Shown: piece after piece, positions 7,701 through 17,345 of the stretch
Position numbering within the stretch: the first letter of the stretch is position 1
Layout of the letters: every line of letters begins with the position of its first letter
Source: Chara braunii
Lineage: Eukaryota; Streptophyta; Charophyceae; Charales; Characeae
Direction of reading: 5' to 3'
DNA length: 21,621 nucleotides
NCBI GenBank assembly: GCA_003427395.1
Contig: BFEA01000109.1
Coordinates: 1,814,557-1,836,177, forward strand
Notes under the pieces: generated by a model
What the model saw: only the letters and a program-made list of their open reading frames with translations
Told to the model about the DNA's origin: nothing
Databases searched by the model: none
Made by a program: the position numbers and the translations under genes

Positions 7701-7740
7701 GCGTCCGCGCGATTTTTATATTAAGTCTCGCGCGTGACGC
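7701..7740. other. Long bulged stem-loop
   Basis: GCGTCCGCGCGA (7701-7712) pairs with TCGCGCG (7728-7734) plus GACGC (7736-7740), leaving T7735 as a bulge: 12 base pairs closed by a 15-nt AT-rich loop. This is the strongest single hairpin in the window. Confidence 0.75.
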
Positions 7741-8139
7741 CTATCCGATTTCCGCGTCGGAAAGTTATGGGATGGCTACTAATGGACTAGGAGTGTTGTC
7801 GAGTTGTTTGTTCAGTGTCGTTCTGTATATATATATGTACGTGCGTATGTGTGTGTGCTTTTATTTTTATGTTCTTTATAGTAGTGTGCGCGTGGTGTGT
7901 GGGATGCGTCCTACTCGACCGACGACGAGTGGCGCTTGGGACTTCAGCCCCCCTAGATGTCGGTTCACGTGCGGGTCCGATAGAGGTGTACTACTGCTCG
8001 TACCTCCTATGCTACAGCGAACGAGAAACACCCTCGGGTGGTCCAACTCTGCGATTGCAACTGATCAGCTTTCGTACTGTGGACTGGTAGCTCGGCGGGA
8101 ATACGCCTACCGAAGTGAGGTGACAGCTCTCGTAAGATG

Positions 8140-8446
8140 GAGGCAAGTCGTGCCTCGCGTAGGCCCTATCCTGTCGTAGGGGCTCGGGAGAGGTATGGGT
8201 GGCGCACTCGGCCGGAGCGGCTTGCGGAAGCTCCATATATATATCGTGAAGAGGATTAAGTCCAACTCCTGCGTGACGAGGCCGGAAGGTTCCCGCGTTG
8301 CCCTTGTGCAGCGTTGGACCGATGCGCTCGACAACGTAGGATTTTGTTGTTTATCAAACGCAGAAAATAATTATTCCTTCCCGTTATGTGCGTCCGGCTT
8401 CGAGCGAGACCTTTCAATTATGGTTCGGACCCCGGTCGTAGGAACC
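8140..8446. other. Second hairpin-rich GC patch
   Basis: Stems: GAGGCA/TGCCTC (8140-8156, 6 bp, loop AGTCG); AGGCCCTA/TAGGGGCT (8161-8184, 7 of 8); GGAGC/GCTCC (8214-8234); CGTTG/CAACG (8312-8336); GGTTC/GAACC enclosing GACC/GGTC (8422-8446). A 135-codon plus-strand frame crosses the first part (7772-8179) but changes character abruptly, has no domain features and ends inside this patch, so it is not called as a gene. Confidence 0.5.
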
Positions 8447-8460
8447 TTTGATTAGATAGG

Positions 8461-8961
8461 TTCGGAACAACAAATAAAAATGCCCTAATTAGAACTGAAA
8501 TCGATTTGAATGCATGCTCGACATGACAAGATCAACGATTATGTGAAAGAAGAGAAGAGTTTTTTATTACATCAAGTTCGCAAAACAAATAGACGAAACA
8601 TAGAACCATTGTCTTCGTAGTAGAACCATTGTCTCTGTAGTGAGTTCTTTCTCTCCCCTTTGAATATCATATCATATTGAGGGGTCGGACAATGGTCAGC
8701 AGGTTGTCTAGTGGTTCTTGAGCGAGTCCTCATGATGCCGACCTGTATTTGAGAGTAGGTTTGTTGCGGTTTGCATCTGATGACTGTGCTAAAGTCTGAG
8801 TCTGGTCTTTCTCAATTTATTTGTCATGCTCAATAAAGTCTCGCTTTGGGTCTGATGTACTGGAATACTTGTTGATTTTAAAATTGCTCACTTATTGTTC
8901 GATTCATCTTGCTGAACGCAGATGTCACCAAGCGCACTTGCTTTGACATGAATTATTGTCG
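8461..8961. other. Unannotated DNA with a 20-bp tandem duplication
   Basis: TAGAACCATTGTCTTCGTAG at 8601-8620 is repeated at 8621-8640 with two changes. Nothing else was recognised in this interval. Confidence 0.6.
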
Positions 8962-9199
8962 CTGTCACCAAAAGAACCCGTTATCATAAGCACCACCGAT
9001 GTTGTCGTCGGGATTGCCTGTTGTGACTAGCTTCATGATTGTTACCACCAGGACTCTCACTATGGTTAACACTTCCCTATTGTCACCGGAACTATCCGTT
9101 GTGACCAACGCCGATGCCACTACCACTAGGATCTCCCGTTGTGGCTAACGTTGTTGCTGTTGTCATCGGAATTGCCTGTTGTGACCAGCACTATGTCCC
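8962..9199. repeat. Degenerate tandem array, 40-bp period (family A)
   Basis: Six units start at 8962, 9002, 9042, 9080, 9120 and 9160, spacings 40, 40, 38, 40, 40. The shared pattern is TTGTCACCGGAATTGCC, then GTTGTGACCAACG-like sequence. The period is not a multiple of three, so this is not a protein repeat. Confidence 0.75.
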
Positions 9200-9219
9200 T
9201 TGAGAAAGGAACCTGCTAA

Positions 9220-9760
9220 AAGTTTGAGTTCATCGAATTTGGATTCACTGAAACTGAAAATTGAACTCACTCGGATCGGACTTACTGAGATCGAATTGAG
9301 AACTGAATTGACGCTTTCTCATAAAGCCGCACTTAGATTTGAAATCAAAGCAAGTGAACCTGTTCAGATGTCGAGTGACGGAGGCTGAACTGAACTTACT
9401 GAAAATTGGTCCGAATTCTCTTAATCTGCAGTGAACTTACTGAAATTAGGTTGAGTTTTTTGAATCTGTAGTGAACTTATTGAAACTAATACGAGTTTTT
9501 TGAATCTGCAACAAACTCACAGAGACAGACTCGAGCTTACTAGAATCAAACTGGATTCACTGAATCTGGTATGAATTGACTAAGACTAAACTATTTTCAC
9601 AGAGTTTGAAATACTCACTAAAAACGAACTGAACTTTCTAAGATGAACTGATTTCACTGAGATTGAATCGGACTTAAGAAGAAGAAATTGATTTCAACGA
9701 ACTTGCTAAAAAGTAACTAAGTTTGAAGATAGGAAACTGATTTAACTGAACTTTTAGAAA
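9220..9760. repeat. Degenerate tandem array, 40-bp period with 20-bp half-unit (family B)
   Basis: Unit starts at 9390, 9431, 9471, 9511, 9551, 9591 and 9629 give spacings of 41, 40, 40, 40, 40 and 38. Units read CTGAACTTACTGAAATTGAA-like and resolve further into about 20-bp halves. Flanking sequence from 9220 and to 9760 is the same motif, more decayed. A short plus-strand open frame at 9200-9388 is repeat-derived. Confidence 0.75.
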
Positions 9761-9799
9761 CTGAATAGGGTCTGTTGTAACATGATTTCTCCTACTTAG

Positions 9800-10101
9800 A
9801 TACTGTGCGCTATACAAATATTGCTCAGGGGTGTAGCTTAGGGTCACGATCAATCAAATAAAACACAGAGAGCATCTTTGCCTTGCCCTGCTTATATAAA
9901 ACACAACGTGTTGCTCTGCACATGGGTGCAACCTGCACAACCCCTACTTAAATAGAGCGCAGAGGTGCAGCTTGCACAATCTCCGTTCGAATAGAGCATA
10001 GGGGTGTAACATGTACTCCTCTTATTTAAACACCACGGAGAGGTGCACACCGCTCACTCCCTGTTCAAACACTGCACATGGATGCAACAAGGATGCCTTT
10101 G
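9800..10101. repeat. Degenerate tandem array, 39-bp period (family C)
   Basis: Clear units start at 9946, 9985, 10024 and 10063, exactly 39 bp apart, with decayed units upstream. The shared pattern is TTAAATAGAGC, then GAGGTGCAGCTTGCAC, then a CT-rich end. Confidence 0.72.
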
Positions 10102-11720
10102 GACTACAAACCGCATCCTTGAGAAAATTGTACATTTTCATTATGTCCAAACCTTGCTAAAAACAAAATCCGATCTTTCATTGGATTTCCAAAATGAAAT
10201 TAGTGTCCCTCAATGGAAACATGTCTCAAAGACCCGTGCGGAAACCTCTATCCCAAACCCTCTCAACCATCTCAACCGGGTGTGCTTTGTTCTGAGTGTT
10301 CTCCATTGGCCTATTGCACTATATGTGACGAATTGAAAAATGAGTACATGAATAAATAAATAATTAAGTTAAATGAGTAAATAAACACTTGAATAGTTGA
10401 AGTCATTGGTGACATGTTGCAGCAACCACCTTTGAGTTGCAGTTTCTGGTTGTGCACTACTCTCTTTTTCATGACTAACTAGCATTGAAGTGAGTGAGAG
10501 TTTCTTCCTCTCTGCAGCATAGTGTAGACTGAATCATTCCGTGGACAGTCAACAAGAGTTCAATCGCAGGCTCGACTCCTCTCTTGATAAATCAAATAAA
10601 ATAAATAATTAAGTCAAATCTTGAAGCGACCGTGTCAAAATATGACTCGAAAAAGGGACTAGTCTACCTATTTGAGCATCCCTCTTTGTTCAGTGCGGGG
10701 ACACGTGGCGTTTAGCCGTAAGTCACTGTCATGATGGTAAAAGATGAGGCGGTTGAGCTCGGACAGTTGAGATAACATCCCCCAAATTTAGACTTCAACA
10801 AAATTGCGAGAAATATACAACGCATATTCTCTATTTGTTTTTGCAGAGTGGCTGTATGTTAGTCACTCCACATCGCGCTGCACGCATGAATGGGAAAAAC
10901 AGGCGTGACACTGTCTTTCTGTGCTCGCCACCTCATTTGCTCGTGCACAACCAGGGCTGCCACGTACAAGCCACGTCACAACAACCAACCATCTCGCTAA
11001 GCAATCCCCCGTCTAACATATTTCCAGACAAAGTATGAATACTTATATCTTAACCAAATTAGCAAGTAGGCAACTTGAGGAGTTCATTCCTTCTAGCTCT
11101 TTTGGTCTTTGGTTACTAAAACTAGCCCATCCCATAGGGTATGCACGAGGATGATATTTCGATCCAGGTTCATCATTATCAACAAACTTTGAGGGAGGCA
11201 TTTCTCTAAAAAGATTTGTACATGAAAAGTGATCACTTACACTTAAAACTAGTCTATGCATGCCCTCACCTAGCTCTCAGCGAGCCCCTTCCCCGCGGGT
11301 TCTTCCACTGTCACACTCCAGTCGCACTTTGAGCTAGTGAATGGATCTAATAGAACCAGATACCTTCACTGCATGTATGTATATCTCTTCTTGCACGTTG
11401 TGTCAACGATCTGTATAAAATCGTTTTTGTTTCCCCGTGGTGTGTGTTTCCGTCGGTAACTGCATTAGCAAATATTTATTTTGGCTTGTCTCTTGGGGTG
11501 CTTGAATGTCGTCTCCCTTGTGGCTCCAAGTGAGTGTACTCGAAGCTGAACATCGTGCACGCCAAACGCGCACATCATTCGAAACATGTGATTTTCTCTC
11601 ATGTACTGAATGTGCCTCTCCTTTGTACTTTATGACCTTCGCTATCATGCATGGAGTATCATTTTCTTTCTCTAAAAACGTTTTTCCACACTCAGGTGTC
11701 AGTAGGTTGTTGTACATAGA
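10102..11720. other. AT-rich DNA without a recognisable gene
   Basis: An AAATAAATAATTAAG word recurs at about 10353 and about 10599. Two modest open frames on the minus strand (11043-11261 and 11403-11717) and one on plus (11506-11736) have no signal peptide, membrane segment or motif that I recognise. The last two overlap on opposite strands, which argues against at least one. No call is made. Confidence 0.5.
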
Positions 11721-11917
11721 TTATCTACCTCTCTGAGTTTCCACCAGGAGTGAAGGAATGTGCAACATAATTATGACCAAGTTCATTCGGTTATTTTAGA
11801 TAATCTTTGTTCCGCCAGGTTATCTATCTCTCTGAGTTTCCACCAGGAGTGAAGTAATTTACGACATGATTGTGACCAAGTTCATGTGCTTATTTTAGAT
11901 AATCTTTGTTTAAGACA
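11721..11917. repeat. 99-bp tandem duplication
   Basis: 11721-11819 and 11820 onward both run TTATCTAYCTCTCTGAG, then TTCCACCAGGAGTGAAG, then GACCAAGTTCAT, then TTATTTTAGATAATCTTTG. The copies differ by scattered substitutions, so the duplication is not recent. Confidence 0.85.
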
Positions 11918-14669
11918 TGTCCGCCCTTTGAGCATGGATCTATGTTTGGTCTCGCCCATCTCTTGGTCTAATCCGTTTATATGCTTCTCTAGATATAGTA
12001 TGCATTTGTGTCAAGATTCATGAACAAATATCATGCACCTTTATGTGGGTGGGAAACGTTAGTTTATCGTACTCACTATTACAGTCCCACCTTTCACTAC
12101 ACTTCACCGGTAGCCATAAGAAGCAGTCGTGAGGACGTCTCACGACAATTTGCCGTCAAACACGAGACATGACTTAGTACTTGGCACGTGAATGGTAAAA
12201 TTTAGAGTATACCCGAATGACACTTGGCACAATCAAATGCCCGTCTTATGCTCGACCACGACGCACTGACAACATTCAAAGTGAATAAACATTAAATGAC
12301 AAATTAATCAATTTCAATGTTGACATCAACACTGTATCATCAATGCGAGTCATTGTTGTCACTAGCTCCTTGAGTGTTGTTCAAGCTCACCGAATGCTAT
12401 CTCACCCGGAGGTTGCACGGGTTTAACAACTCGCTGTTGGAATATGCTTGAGACTTATGGTAAGCTTCACGATATTTTATGTATGATAACCTTGATACGT
12501 ATAATATTTTTGGAACCAAGTTTTCTTGATTGAACCCAAAGATATCAGTTTCTCCATTCAAATGTTTCCCTCTAATTAAGTAGTGGTTATCAAAACTCAC
12601 CCCTCCTGTCTTTTTTCCAACTCTCAACAACCGAAAACCTCGTGAGGATGGAAATCAAGTTAGCATGATGGTTTCCCATGGTGTTCAAACCCTGATGAAA
12701 TCAAAATTTGAACGGTCAAAAGGCTCGGTTCGTAATCCCCTTCAATCGTGTGTTGTCCGATTTGCGATTTGAAAGACGTGTCAGAAGCTATGTCTATTAC
12801 TTTTGTAGCATGTCAGAGATGGCCGTATCAAAATTATGCGTGGAATACTAGCATGCTTAATTACACCCTTAAAGTCTCTCTCTCTCTTATGATTTGACCT
12901 TTCAGTTTGAATATTCTCTATCTCTTAGTCTGTTCCGTTTTTGAGTTAAATCTTCTTCACGTTCTCCTTCCCAACGAGTAGATTCCCCATTTCCCTTCAA
13001 AGTTAAACTAGAGTTCGACTCTCACACCACAAAAAAACAAGGCGTGATACTGAGATCGTTCACCGATAGTAGGATAAAGAGACCATGACAAACCAACTAC
13101 AACTCAACTATTGTGACCATTTCACTCCCATTAAACAAGACTCAACCGGAAATCACAACAGATTTCATGCAAGACGAGTCAGGGCGAAAGTCATGATCTT
13201 ATATCCCAAGCCAAGCAAAAACATTTTGAGATCTCATGATAACGATGATTTGATTCCTTACTTTACAGTGGCTTCACGTACCAGATGTACCAATTAAGCG
13301 TCCGAGAGGGGATTTCTAGTAGTGATCAATTCAAAATGCAACTTTTTAATCATACTTTTTTTATGTGGACTAGCTTTCAACTAGCTTCTGGAATCGTAAT
13401 GAAAAGGTTTGTACTTCACTTCAAGAAACCTTGGAATATGAACAAAGTCTGACTAGCGAGGTTTAAAGATAAGGCATGATGGTCAGATAAATGAATGCAT
13501 TTCAGCTCGCAGTCGAAGACGAATCCGACCAACCCTCTTGTCCCACTTTACCTCGCAACTTTCCCAATTGCGCCTTGCTCAGACAAGTCGTCTACGTTAC
13601 AATCTTATACGACAAGCTAACCAGAGTAGAGCATAAAAATCTCATTATGACCAAACAACGAGATCCAAAGAAAAATTGAGCTTAGCTAACCAATGAGCAT
13701 GCGCTGAGCACACACTTCCAACCGTAAGTACATTTGACTGTCACTGCCCATTTCCACTCTAGCCACAACCTGACGGCTAATGTTCCGTGTGCATGTTTTC
13801 TGAGTCCACTCAACTCATATGTTGCCTGCCTTCTTGCAAACGAAGCGGGTCCTGCGCTTTGCAACCCTTCTCTGTGCCACAACCGACTCACATGTAGTCC
13901 CACTGCTCTCTCTTTGCACTTACTCAAGAATGTTCAACCTTTGTTGACTGCTTGTGATCTCTGATGTCTTGTGATAATGCAGCCCAACTCGTCCTTCGTG
14001 AGACCCTCTCTTAGTAATTCGCTCATCACAACACTGCGGTTCACTCTATAATTGGTTCTCAATTTTGTTCTCCGTCTCTCATGAACATGCGTAATAACTT
14101 GAATACGAATAACAAAAATGGTTGAGGGTAACAACGTTGTGATGAAAATGAATACGAATAACAAAACATGAACCTATAACACAAATAATAAGTTGTCTGG
14201 CACTATGATGAGCCGTTTTGCTCGATGTCGACTAAGCAAAACGTTCACCTTTTCACATCAAACACGAAAATGGTGAATACTCGTGCTCACAACAAATCAA
14301 AGCAGGAAGGCTTCAGATGAAGACAACACCTTTTAGGACAATTATGGAGGACACTGAACGTGCCTTTCGTCCGCTTGCATATACGCATTCCACAACAACT
14401 AACAGACGAACAACCGAGGAATAGTTGTCGTGCTTGACGTGCTAGAACAACCATCTCACTACCGCAATTTACCTGGTTGGGGCGTGTGATCAATGGGTGT
14501 TGCAGTTGGCTCCCTTCCCCCTTGTCCTTCAGTCTCTGCTTTTTTTTCAAGATCACCATGTACTCTCGTCCGAGAGAAATAGGATAGGTAACGACCAGTA
14601 GTCAGTCCAGCCCGTCGGCAAGTGGCACTTACGCATCAGAGCGGAGGGACGAGTCAGACCCCCGTCCCC
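11918..14669. other. Unannotated DNA
   Basis: No gene, RNA or element was recognised. A 17-bp exact direct repeat, GAATACGAATAACAAAA, lies at 14101-14117 and 14150-14166, 49 bp apart. The spacer includes the palindrome ACAACGTTGT. Several 60-90 codon frames occur on both strands without family features. Confidence 0.55.
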
Positions 14670-15011
14670 TTATAACTGCCAGGTGACCGTTTTTCGTGGG
14701 TTGTAGATGACCCGAGCATAGATGTGCATGAACGCATACGTGCCCTTTTTGAAATACCGTATGAGTGGACTAGACACGACGGTACTGCCGTTGAGGCTGA
14801 TCCCAAGTCTGGTGGTCCCGCTGATGGTGTTGGTTCCAGGTCCAATACTCCCGCTAGCAGAGTTGGTTTCCAGGCTCGATAGCACAAATATAGGCGCGAG
14901 AGGTGCCATTTGGTCTACATGCAGGTCTGCCCAAAGTGCATACCGTTGCCACTTGGGCTGGCTTACTATTGATTTTCTTTTATTACTATTTCTTTTTATT
15001 ATCGAAAATAG
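14670..15011 (-). CDS. Possible protein-coding fragment, function unknown
   Basis: The minus-strand frame is open for 114 codons, from just after a stop at 15012-15014 to TAA at 14670-14672, with the only in-frame ATG at 14907-14909. The first 15 or so codons are A-rich and Lys/Arg/Asn-rich. From about 14960 the codon composition changes to balanced and GC-richer, giving a Ser/Thr/Gly-rich segment followed by alternating hydrophobic and polar residues and a C-terminal part with HIYARVIYNP, as expected of beta-strands. No signal peptide or known motif is visible. It could be a truncated gene, an exon, or a relic of an inserted gene. Other frames, including plus-strand 14722-15015, are also open here because the segment is GC-richer, which weakens the case. 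Confidence 0.25.
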   Translation of the reverse strand, partial: LFSIIKRNSNKRKSIVSQPKWQRYALWADLHVDQMAPLAPIFVLSSLETNSASGSIGPGTNTISGTTRLGISLNGSTVVSSPLIRYFKKGTYAFMHIYARVIYNPRKTVTWQL

Positions 15012-15054
15012 TTAAGCTTTCTGCAAAATACGTAGTGTGTTCTTCCAAAGCCGG

Positions 15055-15115
15055 CACGGTACTACCGTGGCGAGCGCAATTTTTACGATACGCAGGTGGC
15101 AGTCCCGTTAGGGAC
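15055..15115. other. Two short perfect hairpins
   Basis: CACGGTA (15055-15061) and TACCGTG (15063-15069) are perfect inverted repeats one base apart. GTCCC/GGGAC with loop GTTA follows at 15102-15115. Both lie in the GC-richer stretch next to the possible coding fragment. Confidence 0.55.
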
Positions 15116-15716
15116 GAGTAGTAAGACTAAGGACCCAACTGTACATGTGATGCAAGCCCGATGAAATGCCCGTGGTTTGGATTGAGGTCCGACCAGCCTA
15201 GGTACGATCGAAGCTCACAGAAACCTGCTTTTATTTATTTATTTACGTATTTTAAACTATTTGTTACGGATTAACCGAGCCCTAGGGTCTCACCAGGATT
15301 GGCCACGGAAGGGTCAAGGTTAATTAGTTTGATATTTCGCAGCCTAGCCTCTTGCCGTCAAGGAGAGCGGACTGGACCGCATCTCCCTCAGGTTAGGGTA
15401 ATGGGGTACATTTAACCTCAACCACAGACCAGAATTTCATACCGGTGTGACAAATTTGACATATCACGGAGGACCAGAATGTCAGACCCTCCGACAACGC
15501 ACCCCGTCCGCCCGCCCACCCTTAAAAAAAAAAATCCTGACCGTTTTTTATTTTTGGGCTTTACAATTTTTTTTTTTTTTTTAGGGCGTGTGCACACACA
15601 CATACTGACCCGCCTATGTGCAACCGACCATTTACTAATCAAATGTGGGAAATGAGAATGAATCTACAGCTACAACATGAAAAGATACATGCCATATTGT
15701 TATTTTTCAATGCATA
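15116..15716. other. Unannotated DNA with an A-run/T-run foldback
   Basis: CCCTTA plus a run of A (to 15534) faces a 16-T run followed by AGGG (15567-15586), an inverted arrangement like that at 2707-2807. No gene was recognised. Confidence 0.5.
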
Positions 15717-16045
15717 GAGGATTTACACGATTATAATCATTCGGGTGTGAATGTGGTTTTGTTGGAGGTTGAATGCAGGAAAAGAAGAAAAACAATGTGA
15801 AAATGTCATAGTGTGCTCTGACACATCTGACGTTTTGCATCATCATGACGATGGTGGAGGGTTAACACGATCGTAATTATTTTGGTATAAATATGGACGC
15901 ATTTATTGTCCTTTGTGAAGATCAAAAGAAAAATCAGTCTGAAATCATTTTCGTGTGGCGGTGTGTTAGATTAAGGGCTCTAACACATCTAACATTTCAC
16001 ATCATCATGAAGATTGTGGAGGGTTCACACGATTCGCGGTTATTT
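15717..16045. repeat. Two and a part copies of a 140-162 bp tandem repeat
   Basis: GAGG-GTT-ACACGAT landmarks occur at 15717, 15857 and 16019. Between them each unit carries a purine-rich AAGAAAAA stretch, TGTGTT or TGTGCT, ACACATCT, and CATCATCATGA. The spacing suggests the same size class as the satellite that follows. Confidence 0.7.
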
Positions 16046-16289
16046 AGGTCTTACGCTGCTACAGACAAACCCTCCATATAAAAGCTTAAAGTGATGAATT
16101 AATAATTTCCTCGATTGTTTCATTCGAGATCGTGAACGAGGACAAAGTTTACGATAATCCGCTTTGATCGTGCCACTGGGCATTTTATTCGAAAATTGTA
16201 CAATGATTCTAAAACTTTGTCACATTTCTTCAATGCGGACACAATCAATCTGAGAGAACGTGATGTGTTTTTCAATGTAGTGATGTTTG

Positions 16290-17345
16290 TATAAATGAAT
16301 CGGGTTGCATTTGTAGACTCGGTTCATTGGGAACAAAAATATTGTGTAAAAACGGATATTGAAAAATCGAAAATCATAATGATTTCTGATACCGACCACG
16401 TATCAAAGATTGGTTAATGGGAGAGGGGGGGGGGGGGGGGGGGGTTGAGATATTAAAATTTTAAAAATCGTAATGACTTCTAAAATGGAGAACATGTCAA
16501 AGATTTACTAATGGGGTAGCGTTCTCATAAATAAAAAATCTTAATGATTTTTTATAGGGAGTATGTGTTAGAGATTGACTGATAAGGTTCTTTGTTCAGG
16601 TATTGGGAAATCGAAATCGTAATAGTGTCCTTCAGAGAAATTAAAATTTTTGAACGACACAAATAAGATTAGCATGACCCCTGATCAAGGATGTCATGCA
16701 TAAATCGAGAAATTGTCGAAAAAAAAAAAGAAAAAAAAAAACGGAATGGATTCTCACATCGATCGTGGGTAAGAGGTTATGAGGACGTGGGTTGAGTTTA
16801 AGATGGTGTTTTGTTTGATTGAATGAACCTATTTGCGTTTCAGGGTGGATTCTTTGAAAAATGTCCGACAGTAAAAACGTTGTGATCAGGTAGTTGGAAA
16901 ACATGGTGATTTCTAACACTGATGGTGTATTAGAGATTATAAAGGACTGAGGTGGGTTTTAGATGGTCTTGCGTTTGAGTGAATGAACCCGGATGCATTT
17001 TGTGGTGGGTTCAATAGAAAATGTTATGCACACGCTGAGATGAGAAAAATGAAAAAATTAATGATTTTATGAAATTAATCCTGTGTCAAACAATGGGAGG
17101 ACATGCAGAGAGTTTTAAATAGTGTCACATTTTAGTGAATGAATCCAGTTGAGTTTCGGACTCGGTTTATGGAAAAATGTAGAATGGTTTAAATTTAGAG
17201 ATTATAAAATTAAAAAACATATTGATTTTAATACGGATCATGTACCCGTGGTTGTGAAGACTTGGGGTAGGTTTCAAATGATGTCATGTTTGAGTGAATG
17301 AACCTAGTTACATATTTGGCTGGGTTTCTAAGTAAGTGTAAAATA
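16290..17345. repeat. Degenerate satellite, unit about 158 bp
   Basis: GAATGAACC-like landmarks at 16821, 16981, 17137 and 17296 are 160, 156 and 159 bp apart. A more decayed one lies at about 16294. Each unit also has a GGGTTT-AGATGGT stretch before the landmark, and GGGTTC, AAAAATGT and GATTTCTAA-like words after it. The minus-strand frame at 16641-16919 is repeat-derived. Units of nucleosomal length are common in centromeric and pericentromeric satellites; four ragged units do not establish that role. Confidence 0.68.
16425..16444 (+). repeat. Homopolymer of 20 G
   Basis: An uninterrupted run of 20 G within the degenerate satellite. Such runs are unstable and prone to sequencing error, so the true length may differ. 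Confidence 0.85.

Larger units (their letters stand above)
7389..7763. ncRNA. Candidate structured RNA block (nature unknown)
   Basis: Local hairpins cover much of these 375 bases. Main stems: GGCCCT/AGGGCC with inner GGAG/CTCC (7389-7420); two tandem ACAGGT/ACCTGT hairpins (7440-7473); GGTGTGGTT paired with AACCGCACC (7505-7525, 9 bp with one wobble); GTTAA/TTAAC (7541-7554); a 10-position stem with one mismatch (7593-7619); ATGG/CCAT enclosing TACT/AGTA (7626-7648); a 12-bp stem with one bulge (7701-7740); TTTCCG/CGGAAA (7749-7763). No protein-like frame spans the block. The strand cannot be chosen, because both strands fold. It does not match a family I recognise; transcription is not shown by the sequence. 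Confidence 0.4.

Noticed and set aside
7772-8179. Plus-strand frame of 135 codons
   Set aside because: It crosses an AT/GT-rich segment and a hairpin-rich GC patch with no continuous protein character.
8398-8412. CGAGCGAGACCTT resembling a conserved 18S rRNA word
   Set aside because: The match is short and flanking sequence does not fit any rRNA.
8777-8800. CTGATGA as a possible hammerhead ribozyme core
   Set aside because: No stem II followed by GAAA and no matching helices I and III were found.
8962-10101. Regular 40-bp spacing as a CRISPR array
   Set aside because: Units are contiguous and degenerate with no repeat/spacer alternation, in a eukaryotic setting.
14722-15015. Plus-strand frame of 97 codons over the possible coding fragment
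   Set aside because: Opposite-strand frame over the same bases; its Leu/Val-rich run looks like the complement of the minus-strand frame. It cannot be fully excluded.
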